From positions 1-5,123 of the forward strand of contig JAAYOX010000021.1 in NCBI GenBank assembly GCA_012520135.1: 5,123 nt of DNA, given 5' to 3'. Shown piece by piece: positions 1 to 4,993 of the stretch. Every line of letters begins with the position of its first letter. Within the stretch, counting starts at the first letter, position 1. The translations under genes and the position numbers were made by a program. The stretch is from Clostridia bacterium (GTDB lineage: Bacteria > Bacillota > DULZ01). Below the pieces are notes generated by a model, which worked only from the letters and a program-made list of their open reading frames with translations, was not told where the DNA came from and ran no database searches.

Positions 1-581
1 AGGCTTTTGATATCTGCTTGCAGAAAATAAAAGAGCATGGCTTGCCCATGAAGCTCATCGACGTGGAGTACACTTTCGACGTCAGCAAGATAATCTTTTA
101 CTTTACGGCAGAAGGCCGGGTGGATTTTCGGGAATTGGTGAAAGATTTGGCGGCAGTATTTCGGACCCGGATTGAGCTTAGACAAATTGGGGTTCGGGAT
201 GAAGCTAAAATGCTGGGAGGATTGGGGACTTGTGGACGGGGCCTTTGTTGTGCTACTTTTTTGGGTGATTTTGATCCCGTGTCCATCAGAATGGCCAAAG
301 ATCAAAATCTGTCCTTAAACCCCAGCAAGATTTCCGGTATTTGCGGTCGCTTAATGTGTTGCCTAAAATATGAAAACGAGGCTTATGAAAAAGCCAGAGA
401 GATTGTTCCCAATGTGGGCGTCAAGGTTAAAACTGCCAAAGGCAAAGGTCAGGTAGTCGCTAATAACCTGCTCAGGGAAACAGTTACGGTAGAATTGGAA
501 AACAATGAAAAATATGATTTTCCCGTGGCAGAGGTGCGGGTAATCAGAGAAAAATGCGAACATTGCCCTAAACAGCAGTAA
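1..581 (+). CDS. ricT: RicT (YaaT), PSP1-domain Fe-S/RNase Y accessory protein, 5'-truncated by window edge
   Basis: The open frame enters at base 3 and gives 192 visible residues of a protein usually about 275-300 long. The in-frame TTG at 18 is an internal leucine, because the matching family sequence (AFDIC...) continues upstream of it. The PSP1 core is clear: FYFTAEGRVDFRELVKDLA, then RTRIELRQIGVRDEAKMLGG, then two cysteine clusters, GTCGRGLCC (Cys77, 82, 83 counting from base 3) and GICGRLMCCLKYE (Cys114, 119, 120). In B. subtilis RicT forms the Y-complex with RicA and RicF, carries Fe-S clusters, directs RNase Y to operon transcripts and promotes sporulation, competence and biofilm formation. 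The conserved cysteines fit cluster binding. The tail ends in an extra CxxC (Cys185, Cys188). It is first in the visible part of an operon with yabA 34 nt downstream. Identity is very sure; the function is taken from the family. Confidence 0.96.
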   Translation, partial: AFDICLQKIKEHGLPMKLIDVEYTFDVSKIIFYFTAEGRVDFRELVKDLAAVFRTRIELRQIGVRDEAKMLGGLGTCGRGLCCATFLGDFDPVSIRMAKDQNLSLNPSKISGICGRLMCCLKYENEAYEKAREIVPNVGVKVKTAKGKGQVVANNLLRETVTVELENNEKYDFPVAEVRVIREKCEHCPKQQ

Positions 582-602
582 TTGAGATAGAGACAACGAA
601 AA

Positions 603-609
603 GAGAGGG
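603..609 (+). promoter_or_regulatory. Shine-Dalgarno site of yabA
   Basis: GAGAGGG lies 6 nt before GTG 616 and 9 nt before ATG 619, followed by a G-run (611-616). Both starts are in frame, so the site does not settle which is used. The product differs by one residue only. Confidence 0.6.
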
Positions 610-615
610 TGGGGG

Positions 616-924
616 GTGATGGGCATAGAGGTTCTGCAATTAGTGATGGAATTGGAAGCGAAGCTAAAGGCGATCTTAGAAGAAATTCAGGAATTAAAGA
701 TGTACGCTTATGCCTTGGAGGAGCAAAACGAGCAGCTGAGGGAAAAGCTTTATGCCCAACAGCAGCAAGGCACGGCTTATGACAATCTTGCTAAACTTTA
801 TGAAGAAGGCTTTCATGTATGTCATGCTCATTTTGGACGCTTTCGTCCCCAAAATGAAGACTGCCTGTTTTGCTTAAGCTTTTTGCATAAAAACAATAAA
901 GACGGGTCTGAGCGGAGGGAATAG
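616..924 (+). CDS. yabA: YabA, DnaA/DnaN-binding negative regulator of replication initiation
   Basis: This encodes 102 residues from GTG 616 (101 from ATG 619). Residues about 5-50 are a charged, leucine-rich helix with coiled-coil character, matching the tetramerising N-terminus of YabA. A very short Q-rich linker (QQQQGTA, 48-54) leads into the diagnostic C-terminal domain YDNLAKLYEEGFHVCHAHFG...DCLFCLSFL. Its His67, Cys69, His72, Cys83 and Cys86 form the zinc-binding cluster. In B. subtilis YabA binds DnaA and the DnaN sliding clamp and prevents over-initiation, acting in the cytoplasm at oriC and the replisome. That homologue is about 119 residues; the shortfall here is mainly in the linker. 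The gene lies between ricT and yabB, its usual place. The family assignment is sure from the C-terminal motif. Confidence 0.95.
   Translation: MMGIEVLQLVMELEAKLKAILEEIQELKMYAYALEEQNEQLREKLYAQQQQGTAYDNLAKLYEEGFHVCHAHFGRFRPQNEDCLFCLSFLHKNNKDGSERRE
914..919 (+). promoter_or_regulatory. Shine-Dalgarno site of yabB, supports TTG start
   Basis: GGAGGG sits inside the last codons of yabA, 6 nt before TTG 926. That spacing supports TTG as the start, with translation coupled to yabA termination at 924. Confidence 0.75.
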
Positions 925-925
925 C

Positions 926-1678
926 TTGGGGCTAGTAAGTCTTAAACCCGGTGAGTATTTGGAACCCCTGGGGCAAAACTTGTCTATTATCCAACACCGG
1001 CAAGGTTACCGGTTTTCTTTGGATGCAGTTTTGCTGGCAGGTTTTGTGGAACCTAAGGCCGGGGAAAAGGTGTTCGACTTGGGTACCGGTTCAGGTATCA
1101 TTCCCCTGCTTTTATTCCTCCGGGAACCGGAGATTCAGGTAACCGGCTTAGAACTGCAGGAACGTTTGGCGGATCAGGCCCGGAGAAGTGTTTTACTCAA
1201 TAGTTTAGGGGCCCGGTTCAAAATTATACAGGGTGATTTGAAAGAACTAGAGGGGGAGTGGCTAAATCAGTGGGATGTTGTGGTAGCTAACCCTCCTTTT
1301 TTTGCCGTAAAACAAGGAGGGCGGGTTAATGAAAATGCGGAAAAAGCCATAGCCCGCCATGAAATTGCCTGTACCTTAGAAGACGTGGTCAAGGCTGCCC
1401 GGTTGCTGTTAAAAGGGCGGGGGCGGTTTCTTTTGATTCACAGGGCAGAACGGTTGCAAACTATAATAGAGATGTTAGCTTGTTATCACTTTACTTTAAC
1501 CCGGTTAGCTTTCGTCCACCCCTATGAGGACACCCCGGCTAATTTAGTGTTAGTCGAAGGGACTCTGGGAGGCGGAAGCCCGTTAAAAGTACTGCCGGGA
1601 ATAGTGGTACACCGGGAGAAAGGCAAGTATACACGACAGTTGGAGCGGTTATTTGCCGGCGAGAATTTGTTTTGTTGA
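926..1678 (+). CDS. yabB: YabB, TrmN6-like tRNA1(Val) (adenine-37-N6)-methyltransferase
   Basis: A 250-residue class I SAM-dependent methyltransferase, close to the B. subtilis YabB length (247). Visible motifs: the TrmN6-type N-terminal signature QGYRFSLDAVLLAGF (26-40); SAM-binding motif I FDLGTGSGIIPLL (50-62); acidic residue at the end of beta-2 (GLELQ, Glu76); GDL (103-105); and the catalytic amino-methyltransferase motif NPPFF (122-126), which positions an exocyclic amino group. The nearest characterised relative is E. coli TrmN6 (YfiC), which makes m6A37 in tRNA1(Val). The substrate here is inferred, since NPP[FY] enzymes also modify other RNAs or DNA. The start is TTG with a good Shine-Dalgarno sequence, 1 nt after the yabA stop. 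No GIY-YIG gene (yazA) lies between it and rsmI, unlike in B. subtilis. Confidence 0.9.
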   Translation: MGLVSLKPGEYLEPLGQNLSIIQHRQGYRFSLDAVLLAGFVEPKAGEKVFDLGTGSGIIPLLLFLREPEIQVTGLELQERLADQARRSVLLNSLGARFKIIQGDLKELEGEWLNQWDVVVANPPFFAVKQGGRVNENAEKAIARHEIACTLEDVVKAARLLLKGRGRFLLIHRAERLQTIIEMLACYHFTLTRLAFVHPYEDTPANLVLVEGTLGGGSPLKVLPGIVVHREKGKYTRQLERLFAGENLFC

Positions 1679-1681
1679 TGA

Positions 1682-1687
1682 GGGAGG
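1682..1687 (+). promoter_or_regulatory. Shine-Dalgarno site of rsmI, fixes GTG 1695 as start
   Basis: GGGAGG lies 7 nt before GTG 1695 and just after the yabB stop (1678). An earlier in-frame start at 1653 would lie inside yabB, has no such site, and would add 14 residues unlike the family N-terminus. Confidence 0.8.
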
Positions 1688-1694
1688 TACTGCA

Positions 1695-2540
1695 GTGACA
1701 GGTGAGCTGTACTTGTGCTCAACTCCGATCGGTAATTTGGAGGATATTACTTTAAGAGCCTTAAGGATTCTCAGAGAAGCAGACTTGATTGCTGCGGAAG
1801 ATACCCGCCATACCAGAAAGCTATTGAACCATTATGATATTAATACTCCCCTGACCAGCTACCACGAACATAATGCCAGGCAAAAAGGTGCCTACTTACT
1901 GGAACTACTCCGGGAGGGGAAGAGAATAGCCCTGGTTTCCGATGCAGGGACGCCCGGTATTTCGGATCCGGGAACTTTATTGGTGCAGCAGGCAATAGAA
2001 GCAGGTATACCCATTACTCCCATCCCCGGGGCTACCGCTGCCGTTACTGCTCTGAGTATCTCCGGTTTGGCTACAGATAAGTTTGTCTTTGAAGGTTTCC
2101 TGCCCCGCAGTAATAAAGAGCGGAAGGAGCGGCTGGCAAAACTGGCCAGGGAAGAAAGGACCATCATTTTATACGAAGCACCCCACCGGCTGGTGGCCAC
2201 TTTAAAAGCCATCTGTGAAGTGTTGCCCTACAGGCGCATGGCTGTAGCCCGGGAACTGACTAAGCAATATGAAGAAGTTATCAGGGGTACTACGGAGGAA
2301 ATACTGGCCCATTTCCAGATTACTGCCCCCAGAGGAGAATTTACTTTAATCTTGGAAGGATGCCGGGAGGAAGAAAAAGGACAGTTGCCGGAAGAAATCA
2401 TCGATCCGGTGGAATTAGTGAGAACTTTGGAAGAACAAGGGTTTGACTGGAAGGCTGCCATCAAAGAAGCGGCTAAACGTTTAGGGGTACCTAAAAGGGA
2501 GATATACCAATTGGTCAAGGGTCCGGGGGGAAATAATTAA
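1695..2540 (+). CDS. rsmI: RsmI, 16S rRNA (cytidine-1402-2'-O)-methyltransferase
   Basis: 281 residues from GTG 1695, the usual family length. The tetrapyrrole-methylase fold motifs are all present: LYLCSTPIGNLEDITLRAL (5-23), LIAAEDTRHTRKLL (31-44), VSDAGTPGISDPG (81-93), PIPGATAAVTALSISGL (109-125), FVFEGFLP (130-137), LYEAPHRL (159-166) and RELTKQYEEVIRG (186-198). A small C-terminal helical domain (about 240-280) ends in GVPKREIYQLVKG. The enzyme adds the 2'-O-methyl of m4Cm1402 in the P-site of 16S rRNA, with RsmH adding the N4-methyl, and so tunes decoding fidelity and start-codon selection. It is the last gene of the ricT-yabA-yabB operon. Its stop codon is inside the terminator stem. 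No oddities were seen in the motifs. Confidence 0.97.
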   Translation: MTGELYLCSTPIGNLEDITLRALRILREADLIAAEDTRHTRKLLNHYDINTPLTSYHEHNARQKGAYLLELLREGKRIALVSDAGTPGISDPGTLLVQQAIEAGIPITPIPGATAAVTALSISGLATDKFVFEGFLPRSNKERKERLAKLAREERTIILYEAPHRLVATLKAICEVLPYRRMAVARELTKQYEEVIRGTTEEILAHFQITAPRGEFTLILEGCREEEKGQLPEEIIDPVELVRTLEEQGFDWKAAIKEAAKRLGVPKREIYQLVKGPGGNN

Positions 2541-2569
2541 GGCACCCTTTGATTAGGATGCCTTAATTA
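2534..2569. terminator. Probable bidirectional intrinsic terminator between rsmI and abrB
   Basis: A perfect 11-bp inverted repeat TAATTAAGGCA (2534-2544) / TGCCTTAATTA (2559-2569) is extended inward, past one C-A mismatch, by three more pairs (2546-2548 with 2555-2557), leaving a 6-nt loop. The outer stem is A/T, so each strand leaves the GC core followed by UUAAUUA. The minus strand continues UUU, while the plus strand has no long U-run after it. It lies in the 32-nt gap between two convergent stops, and the left arm contains the rsmI TAA. It therefore likely ends both transcripts and limits antisense read-through into abrB. Efficiency is unproven because the U-tract is interrupted. Confidence 0.75.
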
Positions 2570-2572
2570 CTA

Positions 2573-2821
2573 CTACACTGCTTCAAACATGGACTTGGCA
2601 CAACGAGTGCAGACGTTCTTGCCTTTAAAATTGTGAACATCTTCAGCGTTGCCACAGAAGACACAGGCGGGTTCGTATTTTTTCAAAATGATTTTTTCAT
2701 GGTCAACATAGATTTCCAGGGCGTCTTTTTCATCGATGCCAAGGGTTCTACGAAGTTCGATAGGGATTACAACCCGTCCTAGCTCGTCCACTTTTCTGAC
2801 AATACCTGTGGATTTGATCAT
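2573..2821 (-). CDS. abrB: AbrB-type transition-state regulator with four-cysteine C-terminal module
   Basis: 82 residues from ATG 2821, with the purine-rich Shine-Dalgarno sequence GGGGAGGGG 7-8 nt upstream. Residues 1-49 are almost identical to B. subtilis AbrB: STGIVRKVDELGRVVIPIEL (4-23) and RRTLGI..KDALEIYVD..KIILKKY. This is the swapped-hairpin SpoVT/AbrB DNA-binding dimer with its conserved basic residues (Arg9, Lys10, Arg16, Arg24, Arg25). The C-terminal half differs from Bacillus AbrB (about 94-96 residues, a second beta-type multimerisation domain). Here it is PACVFCGNAEDV...GKNVCTRCAKSM with Cys53, Cys56, Cys71 and Cys74, a CxxC-14-CxxC arrangement like a zinc knuckle. As I recall, this form occurs in clostridial AbrB paralogues. 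It is predicted to be a repressor of stationary-phase genes. It is convergent with rsmI and divergent from metG, as in B. subtilis. Metal binding is inferred. Confidence 0.95.
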   Translation of the reverse strand: MIKSTGIVRKVDELGRVVIPIELRRTLGIDEKDALEIYVDHEKIILKKYEPACVFCGNAEDVHNFKGKNVCTRCAKSMFEAV

Positions 2822-2829
2822 GTCTCTCC

Positions 2830-2834
2830 CCTCC
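2830..2834 (-). promoter_or_regulatory. Shine-Dalgarno site of abrB
   Basis: On the minus strand GGAGG, within the run GGGGAGGGG (2828-2836), lies 8 nt before the ATG at 2821-2819. It supports this start for abrB. Confidence 0.8.
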
Positions 2835-2839
2835 CCAAA

Positions 2840-2856
2840 TTCAACATGATTCGACA
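2840..2856 (-). promoter_or_regulatory. Candidate tandem Spo0A (0A) boxes in the abrB leader
   Basis: The minus strand reads TGTCGAA (2856-2850), TCA, TGTTGAA (2846-2840). The first is an exact 0A-box core and the second differs at one base. They are in the same orientation with a 10-bp period, about 7-23 nt downstream of the predicted abrB start site. B. subtilis abrB has two same-orientation 0A boxes, 10 bp apart, downstream of its start sites, through which Spo0A~P represses it. The match in spacing, orientation and location supports the same role here. Binding is not shown by sequence alone. Confidence 0.65.
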
Positions 2857-2868
2857 GAACCTATCTAA

Positions 2869-2897
2869 ATGATACCAACGATTCCAATTAAAGTCAA
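2869..2897 (-). promoter_or_regulatory. Predicted sigma-A promoter of abrB
   Basis: On the minus strand -35 TTGACT (2897-2892), a 17-bp spacer and -10 TATCAT (2874-2869), preceded by TGG, give an extended -10 (TGn). Transcription would start near 2862, leaving a leader of about 40 nt. The stretch upstream of the -35 on this strand (2901-2920, including A8 complementary to T 2912-2919) is A-rich and could act as an UP element. Confidence 0.75.
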
Positions 2898-2949
2898 CCC
2901 TTTTATTACAATTTTTTTTACATTATTGTCCAATTAAACAAAGTTTTTT

Positions 2950-2977
2950 GGCGAAAACTGCCCAAAAGGCGAAAACT
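2950..2977 (+). repeat. Two direct copies of GGCGAAAACT, 18 bp apart, upstream of metG
   Basis: GGCGAAAACT occurs at 2950-2959 and again at 2968-2977. The second copy ends on the first T of the metG -35 box, so a protein bound there would touch the promoter. The first copy is preceded by T, giving TGGCGAA, which fits a relaxed Spo0A core TGNCGAA; the second is AGGCGAA. It may be an operator or chance in A-rich DNA; the bound protein is unknown. Confidence 0.45.
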
Positions 2978-3005
2978 TGACAGGAGAATACCCATTAATT
3001 ACAAT
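2977..3005 (+). promoter_or_regulatory. Near-consensus sigma-A promoter of metG
   Basis: A perfect -35 TTGACA (2977-2982), a 17-bp spacer and -10 TACAAT (3000-3005; one mismatch to TATAAT). The start would fall near 3011-3013, leaving a leader of about 40 nt to ATG 3053. That is too short for a T-box or SAM riboswitch. The site would also drive tatD and later genes. Confidence 0.82.
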
Positions 3006-3034
3006 AAGCAATAATGTGGGTACTTTTCCGAATT

Positions 3035-3040
3035 AGGAGG
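3035..3040 (+). promoter_or_regulatory. Shine-Dalgarno site of metG, supports ATG 3053
   Basis: AGGAGG lies 12 nt before ATG 3053 and only 3 nt before the in-frame GTG 3044. The first spacing is long and the second too short, so ATG is preferred, also because MSKDAYYVTTPIYYPS begins like the family. The in-frame ATG at 3014 coincides with the predicted transcription start, has no ribosome binding site, and is rejected. Confidence 0.7.
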
Positions 3041-3052
3041 TCGGTGAAACAG

Positions 3053-4993
3053 ATGTCCAAAGATGCCTATTACGTTACTACCCCTATCTATTATCCCAGT
3101 GATAACCTACATATCGGTCATGCCTTAACTACCACCATGGCTGATACTTTAGCCCGGTTTAACCGCTTGAAAGGAAAGGATACTTATTTTTTAACCGGTT
3201 CTGACGAACATGGACAGAAGATCCAGCGCCGGGCCAAGGAGGCCGGTTTATCTCCCCAGGAATTTGTGGACAGAATTGTAGCCGGTTTTCAAAACCTTTG
3301 GGAGAAGCTGGATATTGAATATGATGATTTTATCCGTACTACGGAACCAAGGCACAAGAAGGTTGTGCAAGAGATTTTTAAGACAATTTACGACAAAGGT
3401 GACATTTACAAATCGGAATATGAAGGCTGGTACTGCAATCCTTGTGAAGCTTTTTGGACGGAACGCCAGGTGGAAGAAGGTAACTGCCCTGACTGCGGCC
3501 GGCCGGTGGAATTAGTTAAAGAAGAAAGCTATTTCTTCAAAATGAGCAAATACGCCGACCGACTGTTGGCTCACATTGAAGCCAACCCTAATTTTATTCA
3601 GCCGGTAACCCGCCGCAATGAAATGGTCAGCTTCATTAAGCAAGGGTTGGAAGACTTGTGTGTTTCCCGTACTACTTTTGACTGGGGAATTCCTGTGCCC
3701 ATCAATGAAAAGCACGTGATTTATGTGTGGTTCGATGCCTTGAGCAACTATGTATCTGCTCTGGGCTATGGTAGCGATGATCCCCGTTTTGACAGGTATT
3801 GGCCGGGAGCCAGGCACCTGGTAGGGAAAGATATTGTTCGCTTTCATACCATTATTTGGCCGACTATTTTGATGGCGGCTGATATTGAACTGCCCAAGGA
3901 AGTTTTTGCTCATGGCTGGCTGCTCTTGGAAGGGGGCAAAATGTCCAAATCCAAAGGGAATGTGGTAGATCCCCTGGTCCTGATTGACCGGTATGGTTCC
4001 GATGCCATTCGCTACTTCCTGCTGCGGGAAATGCCTTTGGGACAGGATTTCTATTACTCGGAAGAAGCATTAGTCAACAGGATTAATGTTGATTTAGCCA
4101 ACGACTTCGGTAACTTATTAAGTCGCACCACCTCCATGATCAACAAGTTTGCACAGGGGGAAATTCCGGCACCGGGAGACGAGGAGCCCATCGATGTGGA
4201 GTTGAGGGAATTGGCTCTCAGTATCCCTGCCGAAGTAGATAAAGCTTTGGATAAATACGACTTCAGCCAAGCCCTGCAGGCAATTTGGCGGCTGGTAAAC
4301 AGGAGCAATAAATATATTGAGGAAACGGCACCCTGGAGTCTGGCCAAGAATCCTGACACCCGTTCCCGGTTAGGCACTGTCCTGTACGGCTTAGCGGAAA
4401 GTATTCGTTTCGCTACCGTATTGGTTTCACCCTTTATGCCCAATGTGCCGGATAAGGTGTTTGCCCAGCTGGGAGTTCAGGGGCAAAGCCGGTTAGCTAC
4501 TTGGGACAGTGTCCAGAGTTGGGGAAGTTTGAAGCCGGGGACCAAGATTAGCCGGGGCAATCCTATTTTCCCCCGGATTGAATGGAAGGACGAGGAGGAA
4601 GCCCAAGTGGAGGCACCGAAAGCAGAAGTTAAGGAAACCAAAAAAGTTGAGGAGACGGTGCCGGGAGTGGCCCAGATCAGCATCGAGGATTTTGCCAAAG
4701 TAGATTTGCGGCTGGCGGAGATCCTGGCCGCCCAGCGGGTGGAAGGCACCGATAAATTAATGGAATTAAAGGTCCGGGTTGGAGAAGAGGAAAGGACCAT
4801 CGTGGCCGGTATTGCCCAATACTATGAGGCGACAGAATTAGTAGGCAAAACCATTGTTATTGTCGCCAACTTAAAACCGGCTAAACTGAGGGGAATTATG
4901 TCCCAGGGCATGGTACTGGCAGCCAGCCAGGGAGACCGGCTGTCCCTGTTGACAGTTGAAAGAGATATTCCCAGTGGAGCAAAAGTGAAATGA
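3053..4993 (+). CDS. metG: Methionyl-tRNA synthetase with C-terminal tRNA-binding domain
   Basis: 646 residues from ATG 3053 (649 if GTG 3044 is used). This is a class I synthetase charging tRNA(Met) in the cytoplasm for initiation and elongation. Visible parts: TTPIYYPSDNLHIGHAL with the HIGH ATP-binding motif at 20-23; a connective-peptide zinc knuckle CNPC...CPDC (Cys128, 131, 145, 148); YVWFDALSNY of the methionine pocket region; GWLLLEGGKMSKSKGNVVDP with KMSKS at 296-300; and the helical anticodon-binding domain (about 350-490). A Glu/Lys-rich linker (about 510-541) follows. A Trbp111/EMAPII-like OB-fold (about 542-646: DFAKVDLRLAEIL...LVGKTIVIVANLKPAKLRGIMSQGM) increases tRNA affinity and supports dimerisation. 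Length and layout match B. subtilis MetS (about 664). It has its own promoter, divergent from abrB, and overlaps tatD by 4 nt. Confidence 0.98.
   Translation: MSKDAYYVTTPIYYPSDNLHIGHALTTTMADTLARFNRLKGKDTYFLTGSDEHGQKIQRRAKEAGLSPQEFVDRIVAGFQNLWEKLDIEYDDFIRTTEPRHKKVVQEIFKTIYDKGDIYKSEYEGWYCNPCEAFWTERQVEEGNCPDCGRPVELVKEESYFFKMSKYADRLLAHIEANPNFIQPVTRRNEMVSFIKQGLEDLCVSRTTFDWGIPVPINEKHVIYVWFDALSNYVSALGYGSDDPRFDRYWPGARHLVGKDIVRFHTIIWPTILMAADIELPKEVFAHGWLLLEGGKMSKSKGNVVDPLVLIDRYGSDAIRYFLLREMPLGQDFYYSEEALVNRINVDLANDFGNLLSRTTSMINKFAQGEIPAPGDEEPIDVELRELALSIPAEVDKALDKYDFSQALQAIWRLVNRSNKYIEETAPWSLAKNPDTRSRLGTVLYGLAESIRFATVLVSPFMPNVPDKVFAQLGVQGQSRLATWDSVQSWGSLKPGTKISRGNPIFPRIEWKDEEEAQVEAPKAEVKETKKVEETVPGVAQISIEDFAKVDLRLAEILAAQRVEGTDKLMELKVRVGEEERTIVAGIAQYYEATELVGKTIVIVANLKPAKLRGIMSQGMVLAASQGDRLSLLTVERDIPSGAKVK

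Noticed and set aside
18..20. TTG at 18 as the start of ricT.
   Set aside because: The homologous sequence continues in frame to the window edge, so the gene begins upstream of the window.
582..615. Possible terminator or promoter between ricT and yabA.
   Set aside because: No inverted repeat or promoter pair; the 34 nt hold only the purine-rich ribosome binding site.
1462..1467. Perfect TATAAT inside yabB as a possible internal promoter for rsmI.
   Set aside because: No -35-like hexamer at 16-18 bp upstream; the nearest TTGATT (1433-1438) is 23 bp away and TTGCAA (1454-1459) is too close.
1653..1694. rsmI start at 1653, inside yabB.
   Set aside because: There is no Shine-Dalgarno site; GTG 1695 has one at 7 nt and gives the family N-terminus.
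2908..2929. Inverted repeat ACAAT/ATTGT around the T-run as a terminator or operator.
   Set aside because: Only 5 bp arms with a 12-nt loop in A/T-rich DNA, which is expected by chance; the T-run is better explained as an A-rich UP element for abrB.
2884..2938. Direct repeat CCAATTAAA at 2884-2892 and 2930-2938.
   Set aside because: Nine A/T-rich bases, 46 bp apart, in a low-complexity intergenic region; the first overlaps the abrB -35, so a role cannot be excluded but is not supported.
3014..3052. metG start at ATG 3014, adding 13 residues.
   Set aside because: It falls at the predicted transcription start, lacks a ribosome binding site, and the added residues do not resemble the MetG N-terminus.
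3512..3913. Long minus-strand open frames inside metG, and similar ones in yabB and rsmI.
   Set aside because: They are shadows of the conserved plus-strand genes, with no recognisable protein features or ribosome binding sites.
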